Positions 35,561 through 46,015 of a stretch of 64,000 nt of DNA are shown here, one piece after another. The notes under the pieces are model-generated. The model saw only the letters and a program-made list of their open reading frames with translations. It was not told the origin of the DNA and did no database searches. This DNA comes from Canna indica (lineage: Eukaryota > Streptophyta > Magnoliopsida > Zingiberales > Cannaceae): NCBI GenBank assembly GCA_034359265.1, contig CP136896.1:30878001-30942000 (forward strand), read 5' to 3'. The first letter of the stretch is position 1. Each line of letters opens with the position of its first letter. The position numbers and the translations under genes are program-made.

Positions 35561-37650
35561 TGACATCATTTAAGTTGGAGTACATGATACATGCAAATTT
35601 TTGAGTTGATTTCTTCGCTCTAGATGGTATCTATAATTTTTTTTTTTTTTTTTTTTTCGATATCTTCGGAGACCTTTGTAGCCTATAAAGGGCTAATGCG
35701 ATCTTGCGGTTCTAAATCGTAGGCTCATTATAGCCTTTCAATTTTCAACCAATAGGAAGGATTGGAGATCATATTTTTTATTTATCTTCCACTTGTGATC
35801 TCTTAAAATTTGTTTTTGTATAACTCGATTTCTTTTTGAAACGAATTTGAAACTATTTAGCAAAGTAGAGTTTGATATCGATATTTGATTTTTCCTCTTT
35901 ACTAATTTGTATGATAACTTGTTAGTGGTGATAAATTCATTATAATATTAACAAATATTACTTGCAAGTTATTAACTTTGTAATGGAAGCATAGTAAGAA
36001 GGAATTGGAAAGGAAGATGAAAATTTAAAAATTTCTCAAGAAACGAGGTATGAATTTCAATTCGGTAAAATATTTACTTTGCACCTCTATTTTTTGATGA
36101 AATGATGCCTTTATGCTTATGAGCAAAAATTACATGAAAATTGATTGAAATCGCATGATTAGAAAAGTTTCGATACTCAAAAAATTATAAGATCTTGATT
36201 GATAGAAATTGCATGTTAGAGGTAGAGATTAACGTTAAAGAATCTCCTCTTGTATTACAATTTTGTGAACATAAAATGCAATGTAGTATCGTAATTACGC
36301 TTGAAGATCCATCAAAAATGATAATTAGCAATATTGTAGTTTCGGTTAAATAAAAACGTGTCGTGTTGACATGTTAATATGACTAAAAATTGCGCAAAAG
36401 TTTAGTCAAAATTTCTATATGCTCAGAAATTTCATTATGAATGGTCAAGACGATATCTTGTCGATTTCGTGGTTATTACAATGAAAATTCGAGAATTCAC
36501 ACAAAAATACAAATATTTACGATAATGCCACTGTGAACTATAGGATTTTTAGAAAAATATAGAAAAGTCTGTTTTGAGTGATTCTTGATTTTTCGGAACC
36601 CTCGTGAAGTCTAATTTATGTGGTAAATTTTTTTGTAAAATCACGATATATATCTCTCCCGGGAATTTTTTTTGTATAAGCTAGAAAACACAATTGGTCT
36701 CGGTCGGTTGCTCGATGAGCGACCACCCATCGACCGACGGACAGAAAAAGATCATGTTCGTCCATTTGGCCGAGTGTGTTAATCCCCACCCTTCACCCTA
36801 GCTTCTTAAGACCAAAACTAGGGTTCCTATGCTTATTCCAACCGGCCACTGCACCTCTCCATCTTGCTTGGTTTTTGAAGCTTTTCTTCCACTCCTAAGG
36901 TAAAAATTTAAGCCCTAGCTCTCTTCTTCAAGTTAGTTCATCATGATATTGTAGATTCTTCATCCCTCTCTCCTTCGTGACTAAATCTACACATAAAAAA
37001 GCATATTTTTCATTATTTCTTTTCATTCATGGTGGTTTATGGTAGTTTGTTTTCACGATAAGTGCTAAGAAAGTAAAAAATCTCATGTTTTATGATTCTA
37101 GTTTGAGATTTCATCAAAAAATTATATATTCATGAGATCCTTCTTTGTTTTATGCTTAAAAATGTTCATTTTCACCACCTTATGAAGTCTTCTTTTGAAA
37201 GAAAAACTTTTAAGGTAGAAGTTTTCTCTCAAGGTATGATATTTCATTTAATTTTTTATGTTTTTTCATTTCTACCATGTTTAGAACTTTCAAGGTGTGA
37301 CACTTCAAAAAAAAAAAAGGGGGGGGGAGGGGGGGGGGGGTTATCTTGCATACTCTCATAATTTTTTTTGGGATATTTGAAGTATAAAAGAAGAGGAAAA
37401 TTACAAAAAAAAATGCAAGAAAAAACATAATAAAAAATTAGATTTTTCTCTTGATATTTGTTTTTCTATGCAAAATTTGAAATTATCATGCAAATTTGTT
37501 GAAAAGAAAATATGAAAAGCTCTTATGTCTAAAACCATGTTGTTTCTTGTCTTTGATTCTTTTGGTCAAGAAAAAGGGTTGCATTCACTTTGATTTCAAA
37601 AATGCATTCCCACATTAGACTTAAGTTGCATACATTATTCATTAAAAGAA
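35561..37650 (+). other. Non-coding internal region of element A
   Basis: About 2.1 kb without a recognisable reading frame. 35650-35880 resembles 23230-23480 of element D in the same relative orientation. A stretch at 36690-36800 has CATCGACCGACGG-type palindromic words and could be a fragment of another LTR. 37308-37341 is a homopurine tract. Confidence 0.55.
37308..37341 (+). repeat. Homopurine A12/G-rich tract
   Basis: Twelve A residues followed by about 22 G residues with a single A interruption. It is purine-only on the plus strand. Confidence 0.85.
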
Positions 37651-38091
37651 GAAAAAATTAATGAAAATATCCTGAACTATTGAGTTTTTAACAAATATGA
37701 CCCATACTTTTATCCGTAACTAATTTATACTCGAACTTTCATTTTGGTATCAATTGTATACTCCCGTCAATTGAGTGTTAAAATAACTGTTATATGCTGA
37801 CGTGGACTACACAGTCAGCATAAATAAATTAATTTTTTATTCAAAGTTGCCTTGTTATCAAATAATCCATGTCAACAAGACCAGTTAAAAAAATATATTA
37901 AAATAAAAAATTTATTTATTTATGCTAATTGTGCAGTCCACTTCAGCATATATCGACTATTTTAACACCCAACTAACGGGAGTATACAATTGATACCAAA
38001 ATGAAAGTTCGAGTATAAATTAGTTACAAATAAAAGTATGGGTCATATCTGTTAAAAACTCAATAGTTCAGACATTTTCATTAATTTTCCC
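37651..38091. mobile_element. Mutator-type foldback MITE, 441 bp, 9-bp TSD
   Basis: Nearly the whole element is an inverted repeat: each arm is about 200 bp, the left starting GAAAAAATTAATGAAAATAT and the right ending ATTTTCATTAATTTTCCC. Blocks such as GGTATCAATTGTATACTCCCG recur inverted. The flanking 9-mers TTAAAAGAA (37642-37650 and 38092-38100) are identical. The 9-bp TSD points to Mutator-like mobilisation; no coding capacity. Confidence 0.9.
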
Positions 38092-38134
38092 TTAAAAGAA
38101 TAATCTTCTATGCATTGCCCTAATTATCTTGCAG

Positions 38135-39050
38135 ATGGCACCTAGAACCAAGAAGCTGACCCTTCTAGATAATCTTTTAACTACCATAGGAAGATCACAA
38201 GCCCCAAGATTTACTACACGAACTATCTTGCAAGCCCAGATAGTAAATCTAAGTGATCTTGAACAGTACGACATTAGGAGTCGATTAGCAGCCTTAGGTT
38301 AGGTGGAGTATCTAGGAAAACAAATCCAAGTATGCCCAATCCTAGTTAAAGCATTCTTTGCTAATTTGGTTATAGAATGCCCTCATATTGGGAATAGCCC
38401 GGTTCTTAGGTTAGAACTTTTAGGAAAGCCTATAGTTATTACTGCATCAGCCATTAGGGAGGCATTTGGCTTTCCTCTTCTAGGCATTCCAGTTTATACC
38501 ATGTCTACACGTCTTCAATGAGAACTTTCCATCCCACCAAGTAGTCACAGCTATCTGTCCTGAAGGTTACCATGGTATACTACCCACTTAGAGCGCCAAA
38601 CTCTCTACCACTGCTAGGATCATGCACCTCATTATTAATCATAACATATTGCCTAGAGCAGGTCATTTTAATGAGGCTACCAGTACAAGCACTAGGGTAC
38701 TATTTTATGCTATGACCCGCAAACCCATAAATGTACCTGATTTAATGCTTAACTACATAGTTGATGTTCACGCATCATCTACGCAAGCTTTACCCTATGC
38801 TTCAGTGATCTCATATTTTATTTATTTTGCCGGGGTAAATCGCTCTAGGTTTGAGATAGAGCCTATCCCAAGAGCCATAGATACCCTAACCCTTACCCGT
38901 ATAAAAATCCTTGGCGATCAGCATGGTAAGCGCGCATGGGGAGGTCCTTCAGATCACTATGATGATGGTGATGACGATGAGAGGAGGATGAGGATGATGC
39001 AGGTGGTAGCTCATCGCACCTTCCTGCGAATGAGCGGTTTGAGATGATAG
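38135..39050 (+). pseudogene. Extra ORF of element A with plant-transposon (Transposase_32-like) domain
   Basis: It opens with MAPRTKKLTLLDNLLTTIGR at 38135, immediately after TTATCTTGCAG, which looks like a splice acceptor. An in-frame TAG (38300-38302) precedes VEYLGKQIQVCPILVKAFFA and AIREAFGFPLLGIPVY. A stop at 38519-38521 and a frame change are then followed from 38622 by IINHNILPRAGHFNEA and ATRKPINVP-like DLMLNYIVD text, the second half of the domain that plant annotation calls putative plant transposon protein. An acidic stretch (DDGDDDERR) closes it at about 39047. Its place between the internal region and the 3' LTR matches that of the env-like ORF of some Sireviruses, but I see no signal peptide or membrane segment. 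Function unknown; this copy is broken. Confidence 0.6.
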
Positions 39051-39233
39051 AGCATCAGTTGGCCTAATTTCACATTGATCAAGTGGATTGGAACAACTGT
39101 ATGACTACTCGTATGGATGAGTTTGGTCGATGTATAGACCAGTATGGCGATCGCATTGATTAGATGTACGTACGGGTGGATGAAATGTGGCAATACTATC
39201 AGGCACATCAGCCACCTCCACCACCTGAGGAGT

Positions 39234-39794
39234 GATTAGTCCTATTGTTGTTTTAGTGACATTTCTCCTATTGACTTGTATAGATGTTCTATTTTATGTA
39301 CTTTGTAGACATGTCTAGACTATGTTGTATTTGACTTCTTGACTTATTGTAGTTGCTTTGCTAGTTGAACATCTTTTATTATCTTAGACTTATTTTCACT
39401 TGCGTGGTTAAATCATTGTATTAATTAGCATTTTGATGGATGTATGGTTTACCGTGGATTTGTATGATGCTATGAATCTTATGTTTTAAAAGTCTTGTAT
39501 TCGCATTTTATATCTTACTCTTTATGTGTACCCTTTTTGATTGATGTCAAAAGGGGGAGAAGAATAGTATCATAAGAATGTAATCACCATGAGTGTTATA
39601 ATCTCTAACTTGTAAGTAATGGCATGATGATAGGGGAGAGTTAAAATTATAGATATGCATATTGATAGGGGAGCATCTTCATAATTTTTATATCGTTCTC
39701 ATGTATGCATTCATGCTTCATGCTTCATGCTCTAAATGCTTATTGTTTTATATATTTATCGTCATTAGTTTGTCATCATCAAAAAGGGAAAGAA
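39234..39794 (+). promoter_or_regulatory. 3' non-coding region and polypurine tracts of element A
   Basis: No gene. The purine tracts CAAAAGGGGGAGAAG (39548), GATAGGGGAGAG (39631), GATAGGGGAGC (39664) and AAAAAGGGAAAGAA (39781-39794) lead up to the 3' LTR; the last one abuts it. TTTTTGATTGATGTCAAAAG just before the first tract is also found in element B. Confidence 0.7.
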
Positions 39795-40083
39795 TGTTGG
39801 CCGAGTGTTTTACCCTTGTATTCGATTCTCTCTATACTTATTTTGATGATAACAAACTGTATTTAATGAGTTGGAAGCATGTAAGTCGCAGGTTGCGATA
39901 AAAGGTGAAATTGATATCGACACACGTGACATCATCTCGATACGACAAGTCTCCATGCTGATTTCTAGAAGCTCGACGAGTGCACCGAAGAAACTAAGAA
40001 AAAGGGTAGAACAAATGTAAAACACTTGAAGATAGATGCACGGTGAAACCCAAAAAACCCGAAATAGATGACGCGAGAAAAAT
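39795..40083 (+). repeat. 3' LTR of element A, truncated at 289 bp
   Basis: It starts TGTTGGCCGAGTGTTTTACC and follows the 5' LTR (30179-30470) closely up to GACGCGAGAAAAAT, then changes abruptly to AACCATCTTCCCTACAAAC, the DNA that follows the primer site in element B (compare 45527). This is a recombination junction, not an insertion end. Confidence 0.85.
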
Positions 40084-40107
40084 CAACCATCTTCCCTACA
40101 AACAATC

Positions 40108-41475
40108 ATGTCTAGTGAAATTCAACTAGCTCAAGGGTCATCTACCCATACTCCACCACTCTTTGATGGAAACAACTATGCCTATTGGAAGATCCGGATG
40201 AATGACTTCCTTCAATCATTAGGCATGGATGTATGAAGAATGATTTTGGTAGAGTATAAGCAACCCAATAAGAATATGGACCAATGGGACCAAGAGGAAG
40301 TTAGACTTTTTAATGCAAATGCCAAGGCTGTCAATGCTCTATATTACGGTCTTTCAATTAATGAATTTAATAGGATCTCTACATGCAAGTTCGCTTATGA
40401 AGTATAGAAGGTCCTAGAGACCACCCATGAAGGGACTTCGCAAGTAAAAGAATCAAAAATCAATTTACTCATGCATGATTATGAGATGTTCAAAATGCTT
40501 TTACATGAGTCTATTGATGCCATGCATGCTAGGTTCCAAAATATTACGAATGGTTTAGCTAACCTTGGCAGGGAAATAAAGGAAGAGGAGAAGGTAAGGA
40601 AGCTCCTCCGCTCCCTTCCAAAATCTTGGGAGCCCAAAGTGACCGCCATCATGGAAGCCAAGGACTTGAGCCAATTGAAGATCATCGAGCTCATTGGGTC
40701 TCTCATGACACATGAGACCCACATGAAGCAATATCAAGAAGAAGAGGCTCCAAAAGGCAAGACCATTGCCTTGAAAGCATCCCATCGATCCGAAGAGATA
40801 TCGTCATCCGAGGAAGAGACGGATGACCTTGAAGAAATGACGATGCTTGCAAGAAGGTTCATGAGCTTCATGAAGGGAGGCATGAGAAAAGGAAGAAGTG
40901 GCTACATGTGCTACAATTGCAACAAGTCGGGGCACCTAAGGAAAGATTGCCCGCTTCTAAAGATGGCCACTACCTCCAACCCTTACAAGAGAGAAAAGTA
41001 CAAAAAGAAGAAGAAGGCAATGATGGCTACATGGGAAGAAAGCGAGGCCTCATCAAGTGAAGAGGCAAGGAGTGAAAAAGCCAACCTTTGCTTGATGGCA
41101 AAGGAAGATGAGGTAAGATTTAATTTTGGTAAAAATCCATTTACCCAAGAAGAATTACAAATTGAATTTGAGCAAATGCATGATGAGTTTATTGCAATTA
41201 GGAGAAAATTTAAGGACCTCAAAAAGGACAATAAGTCCTTGGAAATTGAAAATGATAGATTAATACTTTCCTGCAATGATCTTAGGAAAGAGGTAGAAAA
41301 CCTTAAGGAAGAAAAGTGCACCCTAAAAAAGGCTAACAAGGATCTAGAAATAGAAAATGAAAAATTAGAAAAAGAGAACAAGTACTTATGTGATACAGTA
41401 GAGCATTTAAATGATAGCATGCCAACATTAAAGAAAGAACTTTGCATGCTCAATGAAAAAATGACAACTATTTAA
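40108..41475 (+). pseudogene. gag-like polyprotein of element B
   Basis: One frame of 455 codons with two internal stops, TGA at 40234-40236 and TAG at 40405-40407; both positions are TGG in the second copy at 45553-45891. Order: DUF4219-like N-terminus (THTPPLFDGNNYAYWKIRMN), UBN2-type gag domain (codons about 110-220, RKLLRSLPKSWEPKVTAIME), zinc knuckle CYNCNKSGHLRKDC at about codon 270, then a long heptad-rich coiled coil to the end. Gag builds the virus-like particle and binds the element's RNA. From codon 101 onward the frame is intact. Confidence 0.88.
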
Positions 41476-41546
41476 AATGTCATGCTAAAAGTTGTTAATA
41501 AAAAGAAATCATCACACTCCCATGCTCTCACACACACACAAATCCG

Positions 41547-43543
41547 ATGAAATGCTTTATTTTAAATACTAAGGAAAATTTAGGAAAAATTGATTCTAAA
41601 TTCGATGAAGGAATTTTTCTAGGTTACTCCACTAGTTCTAAGGCTTATAGAGTTTATAACCGTAGAACTATGATAGTTGAAGAATCTATGTATGTGACTT
41701 TTAATGAAACTAATGATTTATCAAGAAATGTCAAGATTGTGAATGTAGGTGAGGAGCTTGAGGATCTCACACTTCATGATAAGGAAGTGGAGGATGAAGA
41801 TAATGAGACCCAACATGAAGAACCTCCATCCTCAAGTCAACCTCAAGTTGAAGGTGAAGAAGAAGAAGCTCTACCACATCTCCCCAAGGGATACCGATTG
41901 GTAAGAGATCATCCAATGGACCAAGTCATTGGAGAGCCTTCAACGGGAGTGGTAACACGCTCTAAACTTAAAAATTTATGCCAATATGTAGCTTTTGTTT
42001 CTCAAGTAGAGCCTAAAAATGTTAAGGAAGCTATAGAAGGTGAGTTTTGGGTATTAGCCATGCAAGAAGAACTCAACCAATTTGATATGAATAATGTATG
42101 AGACTTAGTACCTAGACCTAGTGATCAAACCATAATTGGAACCAAATGGGTATTTAGGAATAAGCTAGATGAAGAATGACTAGTTATTAGAAACAAAGCT
42201 AGGCTAGTGGCACAAGGGTACAACCAACAAGAAGGAATAGACTATAATGAAACATATGCTCCCGTAGCTAGATTAGAAGCAATTAGAATGCTTTTAGCAT
42301 TTGCTAGTTTTAAAGGCTTTAAACTTTTTCAAATGGATGTGAAAAGTGCCTTTTTAAATGATTTTATAAATAAAGAAGTTTATGTTGAACAACCCCCCAG
42401 TTTTGAAAGTTTTGAGTTTCCAAATTATGTTTTCAAACTTAAAAAGGTTTTATATGGTTTAAAACAAGCCCCTAAGGCTTGGTATGAAAGACTTTCTATT
42501 TTCTTAATTGAACAAGGTTTTGATATAGGAAAAGCAGATGTTTCACTTTTCATCAAGCACCATGAAAATGACATGTTATTAGTTCAAATATATGTTGATG
42601 ATATAATTTTTGGTGTCATTATAATGAAATGCTTTGTGAGTGGTTTGCTAAGTGTATGCATGATGAATTTGAGATGAGCATGATGGGAGAGCTCTCCTTC
42701 ATGCTTGGTCTCCAAATCAAGCAAACCAACAAAGGGATCTTCATCAATCAACCTAAGTAAACAAAGGAGCTCAACAAGAGATTTGGAATGAATGAAGCTA
42801 AGATAGCTTCTACACCTATGAGCGCATCCATCAAGCTTGACAAAGATGAAGAGGGTATTAAAGTGGACGAAAAATGATATCGAGGTATGATCGGTAGTCT
42901 CCTTTATTTAACCGCAAGTAGACCCGATATCATGTTTGGCGTATGTTTATGTGATAGGTTTCAATCGTGTCCTAAGATGTCTCATTTAAGTGCGGTAAAA
43001 CGGATATTGATATATCTAAAGGGTACGGTTGACTTAGGATTATGGTATCCATGTCATTCATCATTCGATTTAATTGGTTTTTCGGATGCTGATTTTGCCG
43101 GATGTAAGATAGATAGGAAAAGCACTAGTGGGTGTTGTCAATTCCTAGGAGCGAGTCTTGTTTCTTGGTTCTCAAAGAAATAAAACTCGGTTACGCTTTC
43201 AACTACCGAAGCGGAATACATCGCCGCGGCTAGTTGTTGTGCGCAAGTCCTTTGGATGAAACAAACTCTTTTAGACTATGGACTTAGGTATTCTTGCATA
43301 CCTATACATTGTGATAACACTAGTGCAATTAATTTAACCAAAAATCCTATCTTACATTCTAGAACTAAGCATATTGATTTGAGACATCATTTTCTTAGGG
43401 ATAATGTAGCTAAGGGAAACATATTGGTAGAATTTGTATCCACCGATAAACAACTTGCCGATATATTTACAAAACCCTTAGTTGAGGAGAGTTTCACAAC
43501 CTTAAGGATGCAACTTGGAATTTGTGCTTTACCTTGTGATTAA
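41547..43543 (+). pseudogene. pol fragment of element B: integrase C-terminus, reverse transcriptase, RNase H
   Basis: Protease and the integrase core are deleted; the frame enters at the integrase C-terminal segment (KFDEGIFLGYSTSSKAYRVY). The linker carries TGA at 42099-42101 (in place of Trp before DLVPRP) and another TGA near 42178. Reverse transcriptase is clear: ARLVAQGYNQQEGIDYNETY, FQMDVKSAFLN, YGLKQAPKAWYERL and the catalytic YVDD at about 42591-42602. A frameshift near 42620-42640 moves the reading to another frame, with further stops near 42758, 42877 and 43183. RNase H follows, with STTEAEYIAA, HCDNTSAINL and the terminal ADIFTKPL. The enzyme family copies element RNA into DNA; this copy cannot be translated whole. 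Confidence 0.9.
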
Positions 43544-44104
43544 AGAAGACTTTACAAGATTTCAAAACTTGCATTTTATAAAAGTGTCATCACACTTATG
43601 TATTGCTCTGTAGTGGGGTTTTGCGACCTATTGGTGTTTGCCTTCTATAGGCTTACATTAATGGGAAGGACTATAGTGATAGATGATACTTGGTTCTTGT
43701 GGCTTTCTCGGTTTTCTGATTTTATGATGAAATTTCATTAATTGTACCTTAATTCTTACCATTTTTGATTGATGTCAAAAGGGGGAGAAAAAGTAAGGTC
43801 ACACTTGGTTTTCAAGATGCATATAGGTAGTGTGAGCTTTATAGTTAAGGGCAGGAGATATAGTTAGGGGGAGTTAAAAATGACATGCACCATGGTAGGG
43901 GGAACATAGGTCAAGTTATAGAAAATTTGAACATGCACATTGATAGAGGGAGCATAGGTTGAGTTATAAGAAGTTGGATGTATAGGCTAAGTTAGAAAGT
44001 TGAATGCATAGGCTAACTCTTGAATGCCTTAACTCAAACTCACAAATCCTGTTAATTTTCTTAAAATTTAATGTTATGTTTGTCATCATCAAAAAGGGAG
44101 AGAT
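43544..44104 (+). promoter_or_regulatory. 3' non-coding region and polypurine tracts of element B
   Basis: Five purine tracts, including CAAAAGGGGGAGAAAAAG (about 43779), GTTAGGGGGAGTT (43862), GGTAGGGGGAACA, GATAGAGGGAGCA and AAAAAGGGAGAGAT next to the LTR. TTTTTGATTGATGTCAAAAG precedes the first, as in element A. No coding sequence. Confidence 0.75.
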
Positions 44105-45495
44105 TGTTGGCTTAAGGGTCTTTCTTAAGCCTCGATCTTTATTTTGATGATAACAAACATGTATTTAATCCAAGTGTGTAGTTTTGAGTTCAGGTTGAGG
44201 TTGCGATACGCATGCCTAATCCGTTCAAACGAGATGACGGAAAAGATCGTCAAAAGAACGGAAGAAGAAATCATTGAAGAAAGGCTCCGGATTAAGTCAA
44301 GAAGATTTAATGTAATATGTCCCTAGAATAGTTTATTCCAAGCCTAAAATGTAAGGTTATCCAAGTTGAAACTTGGTAACCAAACCCTTAGAATTGACAT
44401 GTAAAAATACAAGGAATTAACCATCCTCAGCCTGGGATCGGTCGACCGATCAAGGCAATAAAATGGCGATACAACCCATTCGGTCGACCGACTGGTCGAC
44501 CGGAGATTGCAAGAAATTGGCAAAAGCCATTCGGTCGACCGAATGTGGCGAAAGGGAAATAGCTGGGTTGCGTTGGTCGACCGACCTAAAGATGGGCCTC
44601 TATTGCGATTCGCTATAGCCATTCGATCGACCGGCGGGTCGACCGAATGTCGAAAGAAATGTTGGCGGTCGACCCGTCGGTCGATCGACCTCTCTCAGCT
44701 GCAAGCGGTCGGACATGGCGGTCGATCTGTCGGTCGACCGACTGATTGATCGGCCTTGCGATCGAACGACTTCAACAGTCGATTTTTTATCCTTTGAACG
44801 ACCGTTCGGCTGAGGGGTTATAAATACCCCTCACCAAACTTCATTAAACACTTTTGCAAAACTTAATTGAGCATTAAAAGTCAGCCTTAAAGCCTTCATA
44901 CGAGCTACACTTGCGCGCGCGCCTCTCTGATCTCAGTTTCGACTTCATCAGGTGCTGATTTCTTCTCTTCAACCTTGCTGCGTTCATTGAAGTTTTCTTC
45001 CAATTGCAAGTTGAAGACGAGAAAGCGGTGGTAAGAAGCTTGGGTCAAATTTCTTCTTCATTAGCTCTTTCCCAAAGTTTGTAATTTATTGAATCTTATT
45101 TTCGTGTTAAGATAGCTTGCTATGTGTGCTAGGAAACACTTAGGGTAAACTTTGTAGAAGTGTGTTTTGCCTAGGTGAATAGGATTGAGGTGTTCTCCAA
45201 GTGAGGGAGAAGGGTGTCCTCAAGTGTATTCAAAGGGAAACATACATTCTATAAAGTAGTGTTTAGAAATCCTTGGTAAGGAGCCAAGGTAGTGGAGTAG
45301 GCGGTTGGCCGAACCACTATAAATTGATTTGTTTGCATTGCTCTTTACTTGCTTTCATTATTGTGATTGAATTATGATCATATCATTCATTAAAGAACAA
45401 TTCCATTAAGCTAAGACAAAATTAAGTTAAAAGAAATTAAAAAATGGGATTGATACTATTCAACCCCCCCTTCTAGTGTCAAGGTCCATCCAACA
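44105..45495 (+). repeat. 3' LTR of element B
   Basis: 1,391 bp, TGTTGGCTTAAGG to CCATCCAACA. A dense palindrome field covers 44435-44770, with a perfect 18-bp palindrome, CATTCGGTCGACCGAATG, at 44528-44545. TATAAATA lies at 44819-44826. The GTAGTGGAGTAGGCGGT block is near 45290. The DNA after it starts with a primer site, so the same LTR also acts as the 5' LTR of the next, deleted unit. Confidence 0.9.
44819..44826 (+). promoter_or_regulatory. TATA box of the element B LTR
   Basis: TATAAATA about 50 bases after the palindrome field; equivalent boxes lie at 30655 (A), 46553 (C), and on the minus strand at 19821 and 25952 (D). Confidence 0.7.
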
Positions 45496-45497
45496 AT

Positions 45498-45509
45498 TGG
45501 TATCAGAGC
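45498..45509 (+). promoter_or_regulatory. Primer-binding site after the element B LTR
   Basis: TGGTATCAGAGC, two bases after the LTR end, complementary to the initiator methionine tRNA. Confidence 0.9.
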
Positions 45510-45552
45510 AAGATTGTAGGCTAAGATCTAACCATCTTCCCTACAAACAATC

Positions 45553-45891
45553 ATGTCTAGTGAAATTAAACTAGCTCAAGGGTCCTCTACCCATACTCCA
45601 CCACTCTTTGATGGAAATAATTATGCCTATTGGAAGATCCGGATGAATGACTTCCTTCAATCATTAGGCATGGATGTATGGAGAATGATTTTGGTAGAGT
45701 ATAAGCAGCCCAATAAGGATATGGACCAATGGGAACAAGAGGAAGTTAGAATTTTTAATGCAAATGCCAAGGTCGTCAATGCTCTATATTGTGGTCTTTT
45801 AATTAATGAATTTAATAGGATCTCTACATGTAAGTCCGCTTATGAAGTATGGAAGGTCCTAGAGACATTTAGATATGAACTATGCATATAG
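45553..45891 (+). pseudogene. Second copy of the element B gag, 5' fragment
   Basis: It begins MSSEIKLAQGSSTHTPPLFD and follows the first gag copy almost base for base to GTCCTAGAGAC near 45869, with Trp codons where the first copy has stops. It then switches to ATTTAGATATGAACTATGC, DNA of a retroelement 3' end. The fragment lacks the zinc knuckle and everything after. Confidence 0.85.
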
Positions 45892-46015
45892 ATAAGGAGA
45901 GTATAATCATTTAGATATGCTTGTTGATAGGGGGAGAAATTCCTTGGTTGATATCCTTTGTGCTTAAATGATATATTTTATTAAGAATATTTGTCATTAT
46001 CAAAAAGGGAGAGAT
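45870..46015 (+). other. 3' non-coding scrap with polypurine tract, element C
   Basis: GATAGGGGGAGAAATTCC and AAAAAGGGAGAGAT mark the last bases before an LTR. Together with the preceding gag fragment this forms a deletion-derived unit: LTR B, primer site, 370 bp of gag, polypurine tract, LTR C. Confidence 0.65.

Larger units (their letters stand above)
30179..40083 (+). mobile_element. Sirevirus-like element A, non-autonomous, truncated 3' LTR
   Basis: Order on the plus strand: 5' LTR (30179-31392), primer site, shortened gag (31461 on), a Helitron-like insertion (about 32361-35186), the rest of gag (35188-35560), 2 kb of non-coding DNA, a foldback MITE (37651-38091), an extra ORF (38135-39050), polypurine tracts, and 289 bp of the 3' LTR (39795-40083), which then switches to the interior of element B. 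No pol genes. Because the 3' LTR is cut off by recombination no TSD can be found. Confidence 0.8.
40084..45495 (+). mobile_element. Sirevirus-like Ty1/copia element B (5' LTR missing)
   Basis: The interior begins directly at the leader before gag, so the 5' LTR and primer site are absent. Gag (40108-41475), a truncated pol (41547-43543), polypurine tracts and a full 3' LTR (44105-45495) follow. It is the only retroelement here with reverse transcriptase and RNase H sequences, so its family may have supplied proteins to A and D. Several nonsense codons and a frameshift make this copy inactive. Confidence 0.85.

Noticed and set aside
36690..37060. Possible separate LTR inside element A
   Set aside because: Palindromic words and a CT-rich stretch are suggestive, but no TG...CA ends or TSD were found.
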